Of a DNA stretch of 5,559 bases, positions 1 through 5,310 are shown one piece after another; position 1 is the stretch's first letter, and each line of letters begins with the position of its first letter. The notes beneath the pieces were generated by a model that did no database searches, was not told the DNA's origin, and saw only the letters and a list, made by a program, of their open reading frames with translations. This stretch comes from Actinobacteria bacterium 13_2_20CM_68_14 (lineage in GTDB: Bacteria; Actinomycetota; Thermoleophilia; Gaiellales; Gaiellaceae): the NCBI GenBank assembly GCA_001914705.1, contig MNDB01000059.1, positions 20,207 to 25,765 of the forward strand, written 5' to 3'. Both the position numbers and the translations under genes were made by a program.

Positions 1-120
1 GCGATCGAGGAGTACCGCGAGGCGGGGTGCACGCACGTCATGCTCGAGCTGTGGGGCGCCGACCGACACGAGCAGATCCGGCTCTTCGGCGAGAAAGTGC
101 TGCCGCATTTCCGCGGGTGA
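1..120 (+). CDS. C-terminal fragment of probable LLM-class (luciferase-like) flavin-dependent oxidoreductase
   Basis: Frame 1 is open from the first base and ends at TGA 118-120, giving the last 39 residues of a protein that starts upstream of the window. The tail reads EYREAGCTHVMLELWG, then a polar stretch, then FGEKVLPHFRG. The pattern 'EY.eAGvthv' followed by 'lr.FgeeVlPhfr' is typical of the last helix of bacterial luciferase-like monooxygenases, many of them F420- or FMN-dependent in actinobacteria. The TIM-barrel core and cofactor-binding residues are not in view, so cofactor and substrate cannot be named. The stop overlaps the GTG start of the next gene by 4 bases (GTGA), which suggests co-transcription. 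The family call rests on a short C-terminal pattern only. Confidence 0.6.
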   Translation, partial: AIEEYREAGCTHVMLELWGADRHEQIRLFGEKVLPHFRG

Positions 121-740
121 ACGCGATCGAGCCGGACATTTCGGAGTGGGATCCCTGGCGGCCCGACGAGGCGGCGCGTCTGCTCGAAGGCGTCGACGCG
201 CCGTGGTACGTGGCGGGCGGCTGGGCGATCGATCTCTTCCTCGGCGGACAACGGCGCGAGCACGAAGATCTCGAGATCGCGGTGCCGAGTAGCGGGCTCG
301 ACGCGGTCGTGGAGGCCCTGCCGGACTTCGAGTTCTTCGTGATCACAGGGCCACGCGAAGCCGTGCCCTTGGACGACGCGCGCGACCGTCTCGAGCAAAC
401 GCATCAGACCTGGGTGCGCGAGCCGGCCGCCGGCGTCTGGCGCCTGGATGTGTTCCGCGAGCCCAGCGACGGCGACACCTGGATCTGCCGCCGGCGCCCT
501 TCGATCACGATGCCCTACGAGCGCTTGATCGAGCGAACTCACGACGGCCTCCCGTACGGTCGGCCTGAGGTGATCTTGCTGTACAAGGCAAAGCACTCCG
601 AGCAGCCGAAGAACCAAGAGGACTTCGACGCGACCCTTCCCCGCCTCGAACCTGAGCGCCGGCGCTGGCTTCGCGACGCGATCGAACTCGTGCATCCAGG
701 GCACGGCTGGCTGGCCAGTCTTGATGGAGGCGACCGGTGA
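117..740 (+). CDS. Nucleotidyltransferase of the aminoglycoside-2''-adenylyltransferase-like family
   Basis: A 207-aa cytoplasmic protein. The core motif at residues 34-56 (GGWAIDLFLGGQRREHEDLEIAV) matches the nucleotidyltransferase pattern GGWA.D...G...R.H.D(I/L)(D/E) of ANT(2'')-like enzymes. D51 and E53 are the likely paired metal carboxylates, and D111 in WRLDVF is the likely third. The C-terminal half keeps the family pattern PEVILLYKAKHSEQPKNQEDF (150-170), then LP.L..ERR.WL and PGHGWLASL. GTG 117 is chosen because it forms the same GTGA overlap with the upstream stop as the other junctions. The frame is open further upstream, but that stretch lies inside the oxidoreductase gene. No strong Shine-Dalgarno precedes it, so translational coupling is likely. 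Known relatives transfer AMP to aminoglycoside hydroxyls, but most genomic homologues are uncharacterised. A resistance role is not established here, and another small-molecule acceptor is equally possible. Confidence 0.8.
   Translation: MNAIEPDISEWDPWRPDEAARLLEGVDAPWYVAGGWAIDLFLGGQRREHEDLEIAVPSSGLDAVVEALPDFEFFVITGPREAVPLDDARDRLEQTHQTWVREPAAGVWRLDVFREPSDGDTWICRRRPSITMPYERLIERTHDGLPYGRPEVILLYKAKHSEQPKNQEDFDATLPRLEPERRRWLRDAIELVHPGHGWLASLDGGDR
726..730 (+). promoter_or_regulatory. Shine-Dalgarno site for the M20 gene
   Basis: GGAGG lies 6 bases before the GTG at 737, inside the last codons of the nucleotidyltransferase gene. It is the clearest ribosome-binding site in the window. It fixes the M20 start at the GTG of the GTGA overlap. 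Confidence 0.75.
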
Positions 741-1936
741 GGGAACTGCTGATCGACGAGCGGCGATTGGTCGAGCTCGCGCTTCGGCTCGTCTCGACGC
801 CATCGTTCACGGGGTCGGAGCAGCCCGCCGCGGAGCTGATGCGCGACGAGCTCGCCGACCTCGGCCTGCGCGTGCAGTGGCAGCAGGTCGAGGACGAGCG
901 GGCGAACGTGCTCGGCACCTGGGAGGGCGCCGGCGGCGGGCCGACGCTCATGCTCAACGGCCACCTCGACACGTCGTACTCGGGACGGGAGCCCTGGCTG
1001 CACGGGATTCCCGGCTTCCAACCGGCGGGCTTCGAGCGCGACGGTCGCATCTACGGGCTCGGGATCTCGAACATGAAAGGGGCGCTCTGCTGCTACGTCG
1101 AGGCGGTGCGCGCGCTGCAGGAGGCCGGCGTCCGGCTGAAGGGCGACCTGATGATCGCCTGCGTCGCGGGCGAGATCGAGAAGTCCCAGCAGGGCGACGC
1201 CCAGGGGGCCGAGTACCGGGGCTACGCGGCCGGCTCGCGCTACCTGGTCTCGCACGGCGGCGCCGCGGACTTCTGCATCCTCGGCGAGCCGACCGAGAAC
1301 AAGCTCGTGCTCGCGCACTTTGGGGCGCTCTGGGTGCGGCTCTCGACGACCGGTCCGTTCATCCATACCGCCTTCAGCGAGGGCCGCCGAGACGAGAACT
1401 CGATCATTCGGATGCGCGACGTGCTCGATCGCGTGCTCGAGTGGTTGCCGAGCTGGGAGCTCGAGATGAGCCACGACGGCGTGCGCGGGATCGCGAACGT
1501 GGGCGCGATCCAGGGCGGCTTCGGCTGGCGCGCGTCGCGGACTCCGCACCGGACCGATCTGTTCCTCGACCTCCGCGTGCCTCCGCGGGTGCCGATGGCC
1601 GAGGCGCGCCACAAGGCGCTCGCCTTCGCACGTTCGCTCAGGGTCGACGCGGAGGTGTACGTGTCCGCGCCCGGCAGTGAGATCGAAGAGTCGTCACCGG
1701 TTGTCGCCGCTGTGGGAGAGGCGCACGCGGAGGTGTTCGGCTTGGAGCCGGAGACAGACGTCGTGCGCTGGTTCTCCGACGCGTCGGTGCTGTCGCGCTA
1801 TGGGATCCCGACGCTCAACTACGGGACGTCGTCTGGTCTGCCGGACGCCGAGCTGGGCGAGAACCTCGAGATCGCCAGGCTCGTGCGGACGGCGGAGGTC
1901 TACGCGCGAGCCGCTATGCGACTGTGCGGGACCTAG
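737..1936 (+). CDS. M20-family metallopeptidase/amidohydrolase (ArgE/DapE/CPG2-like) with an altered metal site
   Basis: A 399-aa soluble protein of normal M20 length (about 370-430). Family members hydrolyse amide bonds of N-acyl amino acids or dipeptides using a two-zinc site. NGHLDTS (74-80) gives the first zinc His (H76) and its partner D78. IYGLGISNMKGAL (105-117) is the 'GxGxxDMKGg' motif, but the bridging Asp is Asn (N112). CVAGEIEKS (142-150) stands where ADEExG is expected: E146 can be the general base, but the adjacent ligand Glu appears to be I147. GEPTENK (183-189) keeps ligand E184. TGPFIHTA (205-212) supplies the dimerisation-domain His (H210). The C-terminal segment NYGTSSGLPDAELGEN (361-376) lacks the His of the usual 'GPG..AH..dE'. 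Substrate is unknown. The start has a good GGAGG site and a GTGA overlap. The stop TAG uses the first two bases of the inverted-repeat element. It could be a divergent active hydrolase or one with a changed metal requirement. Confidence 0.88.
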   Translation: MRELLIDERRLVELALRLVSTPSFTGSEQPAAELMRDELADLGLRVQWQQVEDERANVLGTWEGAGGGPTLMLNGHLDTSYSGREPWLHGIPGFQPAGFERDGRIYGLGISNMKGALCCYVEAVRALQEAGVRLKGDLMIACVAGEIEKSQQGDAQGAEYRGYAAGSRYLVSHGGAADFCILGEPTENKLVLAHFGALWVRLSTTGPFIHTAFSEGRRDENSIIRMRDVLDRVLEWLPSWELEMSHDGVRGIANVGAIQGGFGWRASRTPHRTDLFLDLRVPPRVPMAEARHKALAFARSLRVDAEVYVSAPGSEIEESSPVVAAVGEAHAEVFGLEPETDVVRWFSDASVLSRYGIPTLNYGTSSGLPDAELGENLEIARLVRTAEVYARAAMRLCGT

Positions 1937-1974
1937 TGCCCCTTCCAGCAACAGTCAGAGCATTTCTGGCGGCA

Positions 1975-1989
1975 CCTGGCGCCGCCAGG
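1975..1989. repeat. Local hairpin in the left arm of the element
   Basis: CCTGGCG and CGCCAGG flank a single C, a near-perfect 15-base palindrome. Each half also pairs with the opposite arm of the element, so a long hairpin and a cruciform or multi-stem fold are competing structures. Confidence 0.65.
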
Positions 1990-2007
1990 GGGTGTCCTCA
2001 GTCGCGC

Positions 2008-2025
2008 CAATATGCCTGCATATTG
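2008..2025. repeat. AT-rich central palindrome of the element
   Basis: CAATATGC, CT, GCATATTG: perfect 8-base arms with a 2-base spacer, extended beyond one C/A mismatch by GCG 2004-2006 with CGC 2027-2029. It sits exactly on the symmetry axis of the 164-bp element and is far more AT-rich than its surroundings. It could be the apical loop-stem of the folded element or a site for a dimeric DNA-binding protein; the sequence does not decide between these. Confidence 0.7.
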
Positions 2026-2042
2026 ACGCTCCCTGCGTCCTA

Positions 2043-2059
2043 CCCTGGCGACACCAGGG
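2043..2059. repeat. Local hairpin in the right arm of the element
   Basis: CCCTGG (2043-2048) and CCAGGG (2054-2059) are perfectly complementary around the 5-base loop CGACA. This mirrors the local hairpin at 1975-1989 and supports a multi-stem fold as an alternative to one long stem. Confidence 0.65.
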
Positions 2060-2086
2060 ACTCGCCAGAAACGCGAGACCGTCACT

Positions 2087-2094
2087 GGAAGGGG
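2087..2094 (+). promoter_or_regulatory. Shine-Dalgarno-like site for the FAH-family gene, inside the right terminal repeat
   Basis: GGAAGGGG ends 5 bases before ATG 2100. It belongs wholly to the right terminal inverted repeat and is fully complementary to CCCCTTCC at 1939-1946, just after the M20 stop codon. It could therefore be masked in mRNA. It supports ATG 2100 as the start. Confidence 0.65.
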
Positions 2095-2099
2095 CACTG

Positions 2100-2972
2100 A
2101 TGGCGCGCCTGGTCACCTTCGACGACGGCAAGGTCGGCGAGCTGCGCGGCGACACGATCGCGCGGCTCGAAGTCCCGACGATGCGCGAGTACTTCGAGCG
2201 CGACGAGCCGCCGGGCCCAACCGGCGAGGAGTTCGCCCTCGAGGACGTCACGCTTCGCGCGCCGATCGTGCCGAAGAAGTTCTTCCACACGGCCGGCAAT
2301 TTCCGCGAGCACGAGGAAGAGTCGAAGCAGGTCGGGTGGTCGCACCGGATCGCGCCCTGGATCATGTTCTTCCAGAACGTGGACGCGATCGTTGGGCCGG
2401 ACGAGCCGGTCGTCTATCCGGAGCACCTGACCGACGAGCTCGATTACGAGCTGGAGCTGGCGGTCGTGATCCGGAAGGCGGGGAAGTGGTTCGGGCCCGA
2501 GGAGGCGATGGAGCACGTCGGCGGCTACGTGATCTTCAACGACATCACGGCTCGCGACATCCAGCGGCGCGAGATGGAGTCCGGCGTGTTCTCGTTCTGC
2601 AAGGCAATCGACACCTTCTGCCCGCTCGGCCCCTGGATCGTCACGCCCGACGAGATCGGCGACCCGCACGACCTCGCAATGGAGCTGCGGGTGAACGGCG
2701 AGCCGAGGCAGCGCTCGCACAGCGGGAACATGTCGGTGACGATCCCGGAGATCCTGGCGCACTACTCCGCCCTTGGGTACTCGGCGGGCGACGTGCTCTC
2801 GACCGGGACGGTCTCCGGCGTGGCCGGGTTCAGCCCTGACGCGGCCGACCTCTACCTTAAGCCCGGCGACGTGATGGAAGCGGAGATCGAGCGGATCGGG
2901 GTGCTGCGGAACCCGGTGGTCTCCTGGCAGGAGGCGCACGGCGAGCCGGCGCCGGAGCGCGTTCGCTGGTGA
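2100..2972 (+). CDS. Fumarylacetoacetate hydrolase (FAH) family protein
   Basis: A 290-aa cytoplasmic protein of normal length for bacterial FAH-family enzymes, which are Mg/Mn-dependent C-C hydrolases, decarboxylases or isomerases acting on oxo-acids. Residues 1-55 form a short N-terminal domain. The catalytic domain opens with HTAGNFREHEEES (63-75), where H71 and a nearby Glu are candidates for the lid His-Glu pair. LDYELELAVVI (114-124) supplies metal ligands E117 and E119, and GYVIFNDITARDIQ (142-155) supplies D148. KAIDTFCPLGPW (168-179), STGTVSGVAGF (234-244) and LKPGDVMEAEIERIGVLRNPV (253-273) are typical family blocks, so the active site looks intact. The set resembles HpcE/HpaG- and FAHD-like enzymes, but the substrate cannot be deduced. 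ATG 2100 directly follows the inverted-repeat element and has GGAAGGGG upstream. The frame stays open upstream, but that extension lies inside the M20 gene and the element. Its stop overlaps the M24 start (GTGA). Confidence 0.92.
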   Translation: MARLVTFDDGKVGELRGDTIARLEVPTMREYFERDEPPGPTGEEFALEDVTLRAPIVPKKFFHTAGNFREHEEESKQVGWSHRIAPWIMFFQNVDAIVGPDEPVVYPEHLTDELDYELELAVVIRKAGKWFGPEEAMEHVGGYVIFNDITARDIQRREMESGVFSFCKAIDTFCPLGPWIVTPDEIGDPHDLAMELRVNGEPRQRSHSGNMSVTIPEILAHYSALGYSAGDVLSTGTVSGVAGFSPDAADLYLKPGDVMEAEIERIGVLRNPVVSWQEAHGEPAPERVRW

Positions 2973-4117
2973 GGTGGGAGCGCGACGACGCGAAGCTCGA
3001 GCGCGTCCGGGCGCTGATGGCCGACCAGGAGCTAGATGCGCTGGTCGTTCGGGCTCCCGACAACGTCCTCTACCTGGCGAACTTCTGGGGGATGAAAGGC
3101 TACGAGGCGGTGGTCTTCCCGCGCGCGGGGGAGCCGACCCTGATCGCGCTCGAGCCTTCGGCTGACGACGCCGCCCGCATGGCGTGGACGGAGGATGTTC
3201 GGTTCTTTGCCGGGTATCACCCGTCCGACCCGCGGCCGCCGACGATGCGCGCGCTCGACCTTGCGCTCGAGGCCTCGCGCGAGTACTCGCGTGTCGGCCT
3301 GGAGCTCTCGCTCGGGACGCAGGCTTCCGACCGGATGGTCGGGGAGCCGACGACATACACGAAGGGCTGGTTCGACGCGTGGCCGGATGCTGTCGACGCG
3401 ACGCCGCTGCTGAACGCGGCGCGGGCGATCAAGACGCCGCAGGAGCTCGAGCGGATGCGGATCGCGAACGAGATTGCGGCGGACGCGATGGAGCACGTGA
3501 AGGCGAATCTCCGGCCCGGCATGGTGGAGAGCCAGGCGGCGGCGCTGTGGCTTGGCCACGTCCACGGCGACGGGACGGCGCGCAGCGACGTCGACCTCGC
3601 TCTCGGCTTTTCGCTTGTCTGGTCGGGGCCGGGCATCCGCACCTTCACCGCTACGGGCGATCGGCCGGTGCAAGAGAACGAGCCGACGTTGTTCGAGATC
3701 TGGGTCTGCGCCGACGGCTACTGGTGCGATCACACGAAGAACGTCTGCCCCGGCGAGCTCGAGCCTCGCTACGACGAGCTGCTCGACCAGCTGCTCGCGG
3801 TCTACGGGCGGGCCGTCGATCATCTCCGTCCCGGCGCCGAGCTTGCCGAGCTCGACCGGCTCGTCCGCGCCGGAATCGAGGCGGCGGGCTACCCGGGTCA
3901 GCCGAGCCATCCGGTCGCACACGGTGTGGGCGCCCGCGCGCACGAGCCGCCGTACGCGCACCAGGCCGGAGGCGGCACGATCGAAGCGGGGATGGTTTTC
4001 GCGATCGAGCCTGGGATCTACTGGCCCGAGGGCGGCGGCCTCCGCGTCGAGGACAACTTCCTCGTCACGGTCGACGGAGCGGAGAAGCTCTCCTCTTTCC
4101 CGGACGACTTCCGGTGA
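2969..4117 (+). CDS. M24-family peptidase/creatinase-like hydrolase (Xaa-Pro dipeptidase fold)
   Basis: A 382-aa protein with the two-domain M24B layout: a creatinase-type N-terminal domain (about 5-145, with LDALVVRAPDNVLYLANFWG at 22-41) and a pita-bread catalytic domain (about 155-382, starting RAIKTPQELERMR). Metal ligands are readable by spacing: E243 in FEIWVCADGYWCDHTKN, where other members have Asp, then D254, H318 in AHGVGARAHEPP, E347 in AIEPGIY and E361 in LRVEDN. H325, the other conserved His, is present. The set implies a metal-dependent hydrolase rather than a metal-free creatinase, though the first ligand is a conservative change. Family activities include Xaa-Pro dipeptide, creatine and ectoine ring hydrolysis. 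Pairing with an M20 amidohydrolase suggests stepwise C-N cleavage of a small molecule, but this is inference. GTG 2969 overlaps the FAH stop by 4 bases. The Shine-Dalgarno is weak (GGAG 11 bases upstream), so coupling is likely. Confidence 0.88.
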   Translation: MRWERDDAKLERVRALMADQELDALVVRAPDNVLYLANFWGMKGYEAVVFPRAGEPTLIALEPSADDAARMAWTEDVRFFAGYHPSDPRPPTMRALDLALEASREYSRVGLELSLGTQASDRMVGEPTTYTKGWFDAWPDAVDATPLLNAARAIKTPQELERMRIANEIAADAMEHVKANLRPGMVESQAAALWLGHVHGDGTARSDVDLALGFSLVWSGPGIRTFTATGDRPVQENEPTLFEIWVCADGYWCDHTKNVCPGELEPRYDELLDQLLAVYGRAVDHLRPGAELAELDRLVRAGIEAAGYPGQPSHPVAHGVGARAHEPPYAHQAGGGTIEAGMVFAIEPGIYWPEGGGLRVEDNFLVTVDGAEKLSSFPDDFR

Positions 4118-5283
4118 ACGACCGCATCTGGACCGGCGAGATCAACCGCGACGCGGCGATCGACGCCGAGGTCGGCTTCTACGACACGACGCTCCGGGAC
4201 GGCGAGCAGGCGGTCGGCGTCGTTCTCGACCCGGAGCAGAAGCTCGAGATCGCGCGTGGGCTCGACGAGCTCGGGATCGAGCGGATCGAGGCAGGCTTCC
4301 CGCGCGTCTCCGCCGACGACGAGCGCGCGTTCAAGCTGGTTCTCGAGGCGGGGCTCGACGCCGAGATCTGGGGCTTCTCCCGCGCCGTGCCGGCCGATAT
4401 CGAGGCGCTTGTCCAGCTGGGGGTTTCTGCGAGCGTGGTCGAGTCGCCGATCTCGGACCTGAAGCTCGAGGCGCTCGGGGTCTCGCGGCAGGAGATGCTC
4501 GGGCGGATTACCCGCGGTGTCGCCCTCGCCGCGAGTCACGGGATCAAGGTCGCCTTTTTCGGCGTCGACGGCACGCGTGCCGACCCGCGCTTCTTCGAGG
4601 CGGTCTACAAGCGGGCGGTCGAGGCGGGCGCGCAGGAGGCGGTCGTGGTCGACACGATCGGGGTCGCCACGCCGGAGGCGGTCGGGTCGCTCGTGGGCCG
4701 GACGCGCGAGTGGCTGGGGGCCGGGATTCCGATCCACTTCCACGGCCACAACGATTTCGGGCTCGCGACCGCGGGCGCCGTGGCTGCGGTTCGCGAGGGC
4801 GCGCGCTGGATCCACGGAACGATCAACGGCATGGGCGAGCGCGCCGGCAACGCGAGCATCGGCGAGGTTGCGCTGACGCTCGAGGCGCTCTACGGCGTTC
4901 GCACGAACCTACGTTTCGAGCGCCTGCGCGAGGTCTCGGCGCGAGTACGGGAGCTGAGCGGCTACGAGCTCGACCCGTGGAAGCCGGTCGTCGGCGAGAA
5001 CCTCTTCGTCCGCGAAAGCGGCGCCGTCGCGAGCCAGTTCCACGATCCGCCCTCGATTGAGCCCTACTCCTCCAAGCTGGTCGGCGCCGAGCGCGGCATT
5101 GTCCTCGGCAAGAAGAGTGGGCTGGACTCGATCCGAATCAAGGCGGAAGAGCTCGGCCTCGACCTTGACGAGGACCGCCAGCGCGAGCTACTGGCGCAGG
5201 TGAAAGCCGAAGGAACGGCGAAACGGCGGGTTTTGACGGACGAGGAGTTTCTCGAACTCGCCGGGCGCGAGTCTCCCGCCTGA
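4114..5283 (+). CDS. DRE-TIM acyl-CoA-condensing enzyme (isopropylmalate/homocitrate/citramalate synthase-like)
   Basis: A 389-aa TIM-barrel protein. FYDTTLRDGEQ (22-32) is the N-terminal signature with catalytic R28 and metal ligand D29. HFHGHNDFGLATA (208-220) contains the metal-binding HxH (H210, H212). GMGERAGNASIGEV (239-252) is the second family signature. Members condense acetyl-CoA with a 2-oxo acid such as 2-oxoisovalerate, pyruvate or 2-oxoglutarate. At about 390 aa it lacks the C-terminal LeuA allosteric domain of isopropylmalate synthases (usually over 500 aa), closer to NifV/homocitrate-type architecture, so feedback control through that domain is not expected. The segment usually reading ESGIH is ESGAV here (301-305), so the conserved His is missing; H310 lies five residues later. 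LGKKSG (331-336) replaces the usual GKHSG. GTG 4114 overlaps the M24 stop (GTGA). Which 2-oxo acid it uses cannot be told. A true leucine-pathway LeuA is unlikely given the neighbours and length. Confidence 0.85.
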   Translation: MNDRIWTGEINRDAAIDAEVGFYDTTLRDGEQAVGVVLDPEQKLEIARGLDELGIERIEAGFPRVSADDERAFKLVLEAGLDAEIWGFSRAVPADIEALVQLGVSASVVESPISDLKLEALGVSRQEMLGRITRGVALAASHGIKVAFFGVDGTRADPRFFEAVYKRAVEAGAQEAVVVDTIGVATPEAVGSLVGRTREWLGAGIPIHFHGHNDFGLATAGAVAAVREGARWIHGTINGMGERAGNASIGEVALTLEALYGVRTNLRFERLREVSARVRELSGYELDPWKPVVGENLFVRESGAVASQFHDPPSIEPYSSKLVGAERGIVLGKKSGLDSIRIKAEELGLDLDEDRQRELLAQVKAEGTAKRRVLTDEEFLELAGRESPA

Positions 5284-5310
5284 ACAGTTAGCGAGTGGCA
5301 CGATGCTTGC

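Larger units (their letters stand above)
1935..2098. repeat. 164-bp symmetrical inverted-repeat element (MITE-like/palindromic intergenic repeat)
   Basis: This non-coding block is symmetrical about 2016/2017. Perfect terminal repeats AGTGCCCCTTCCAG (1935-1948) and CTGGAAGGGGCACT (2085-2098) enclose further paired blocks in almost constant register: TTTCTGGCG (1963-1971) with CGCCAGAAA (2063-2071), CCTGG (1975-1979) with CCAGG (2054-2058), CGCCAGGG (1983-1990) with CCCTGGCG (2043-2050), and the central palindrome at 2008-2025. At least 47 base pairs are visible, interrupted mainly by short internal loops, and one 1-base register shift occurs. No transposase or ORF lies inside, and no clear target-site duplication flanks it. 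Size, terminal repeats and lack of coding fit a MITE or a palindromic repeat family. A locus-specific regulatory RNA structure is the alternative. It fills the only large gap among otherwise overlapping operon genes. The symmetry is seen directly; mobility is inferred. Confidence 0.85.

Noticed and set aside
539..1612. Long open frame on the minus strand opposite the nucleotidyltransferase and M20 genes (about 357 codons)
   Set aside because: Arg/Ala/Pro-rich low-complexity translation, no recognisable motif, and it lies opposite two well-supported genes; typical antisense shadow in GC-rich DNA.
1975..2059. Intrinsic terminator within the inverted-repeat element
   Set aside because: Strong stems exist, but no T-tract follows any of them on either strand; attenuation by another mechanism cannot be excluded.
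1677..2099. Upstream in-frame extension of the FAH gene
   Set aside because: It would run through the M20 coding region and the inverted-repeat element, translating as low-complexity Arg/Ser-rich sequence; ATG 2100 has a ribosome site and matches the family N-terminus.
1925..2108. Target-site duplication flanking the element
   Set aside because: The bases next to the ends (left CCT, right GAT) do not match, and trimming the ends by 1-2 bases does not yield a convincing repeat.
2082..3356. Long minus-strand open frame opposite the FAH and M24 genes
   Set aside because: Composition-driven, without family motifs; the + strand carries clear FAH and M24 signatures throughout.
3184..4113. Upstream in-frame extension of the synthase gene
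   Set aside because: It overlaps the M24 gene in another frame and is Arg/Ala-rich without motifs; the conserved domain starts just after GTG 4114.
5284..5310. Promoter for the GNAT gene (CACGAT at 5299-5304 as a -10 for leaderless start)
   Set aside because: Only two key bases fit a -10 consensus and no -35 is visible; too weak to annotate.
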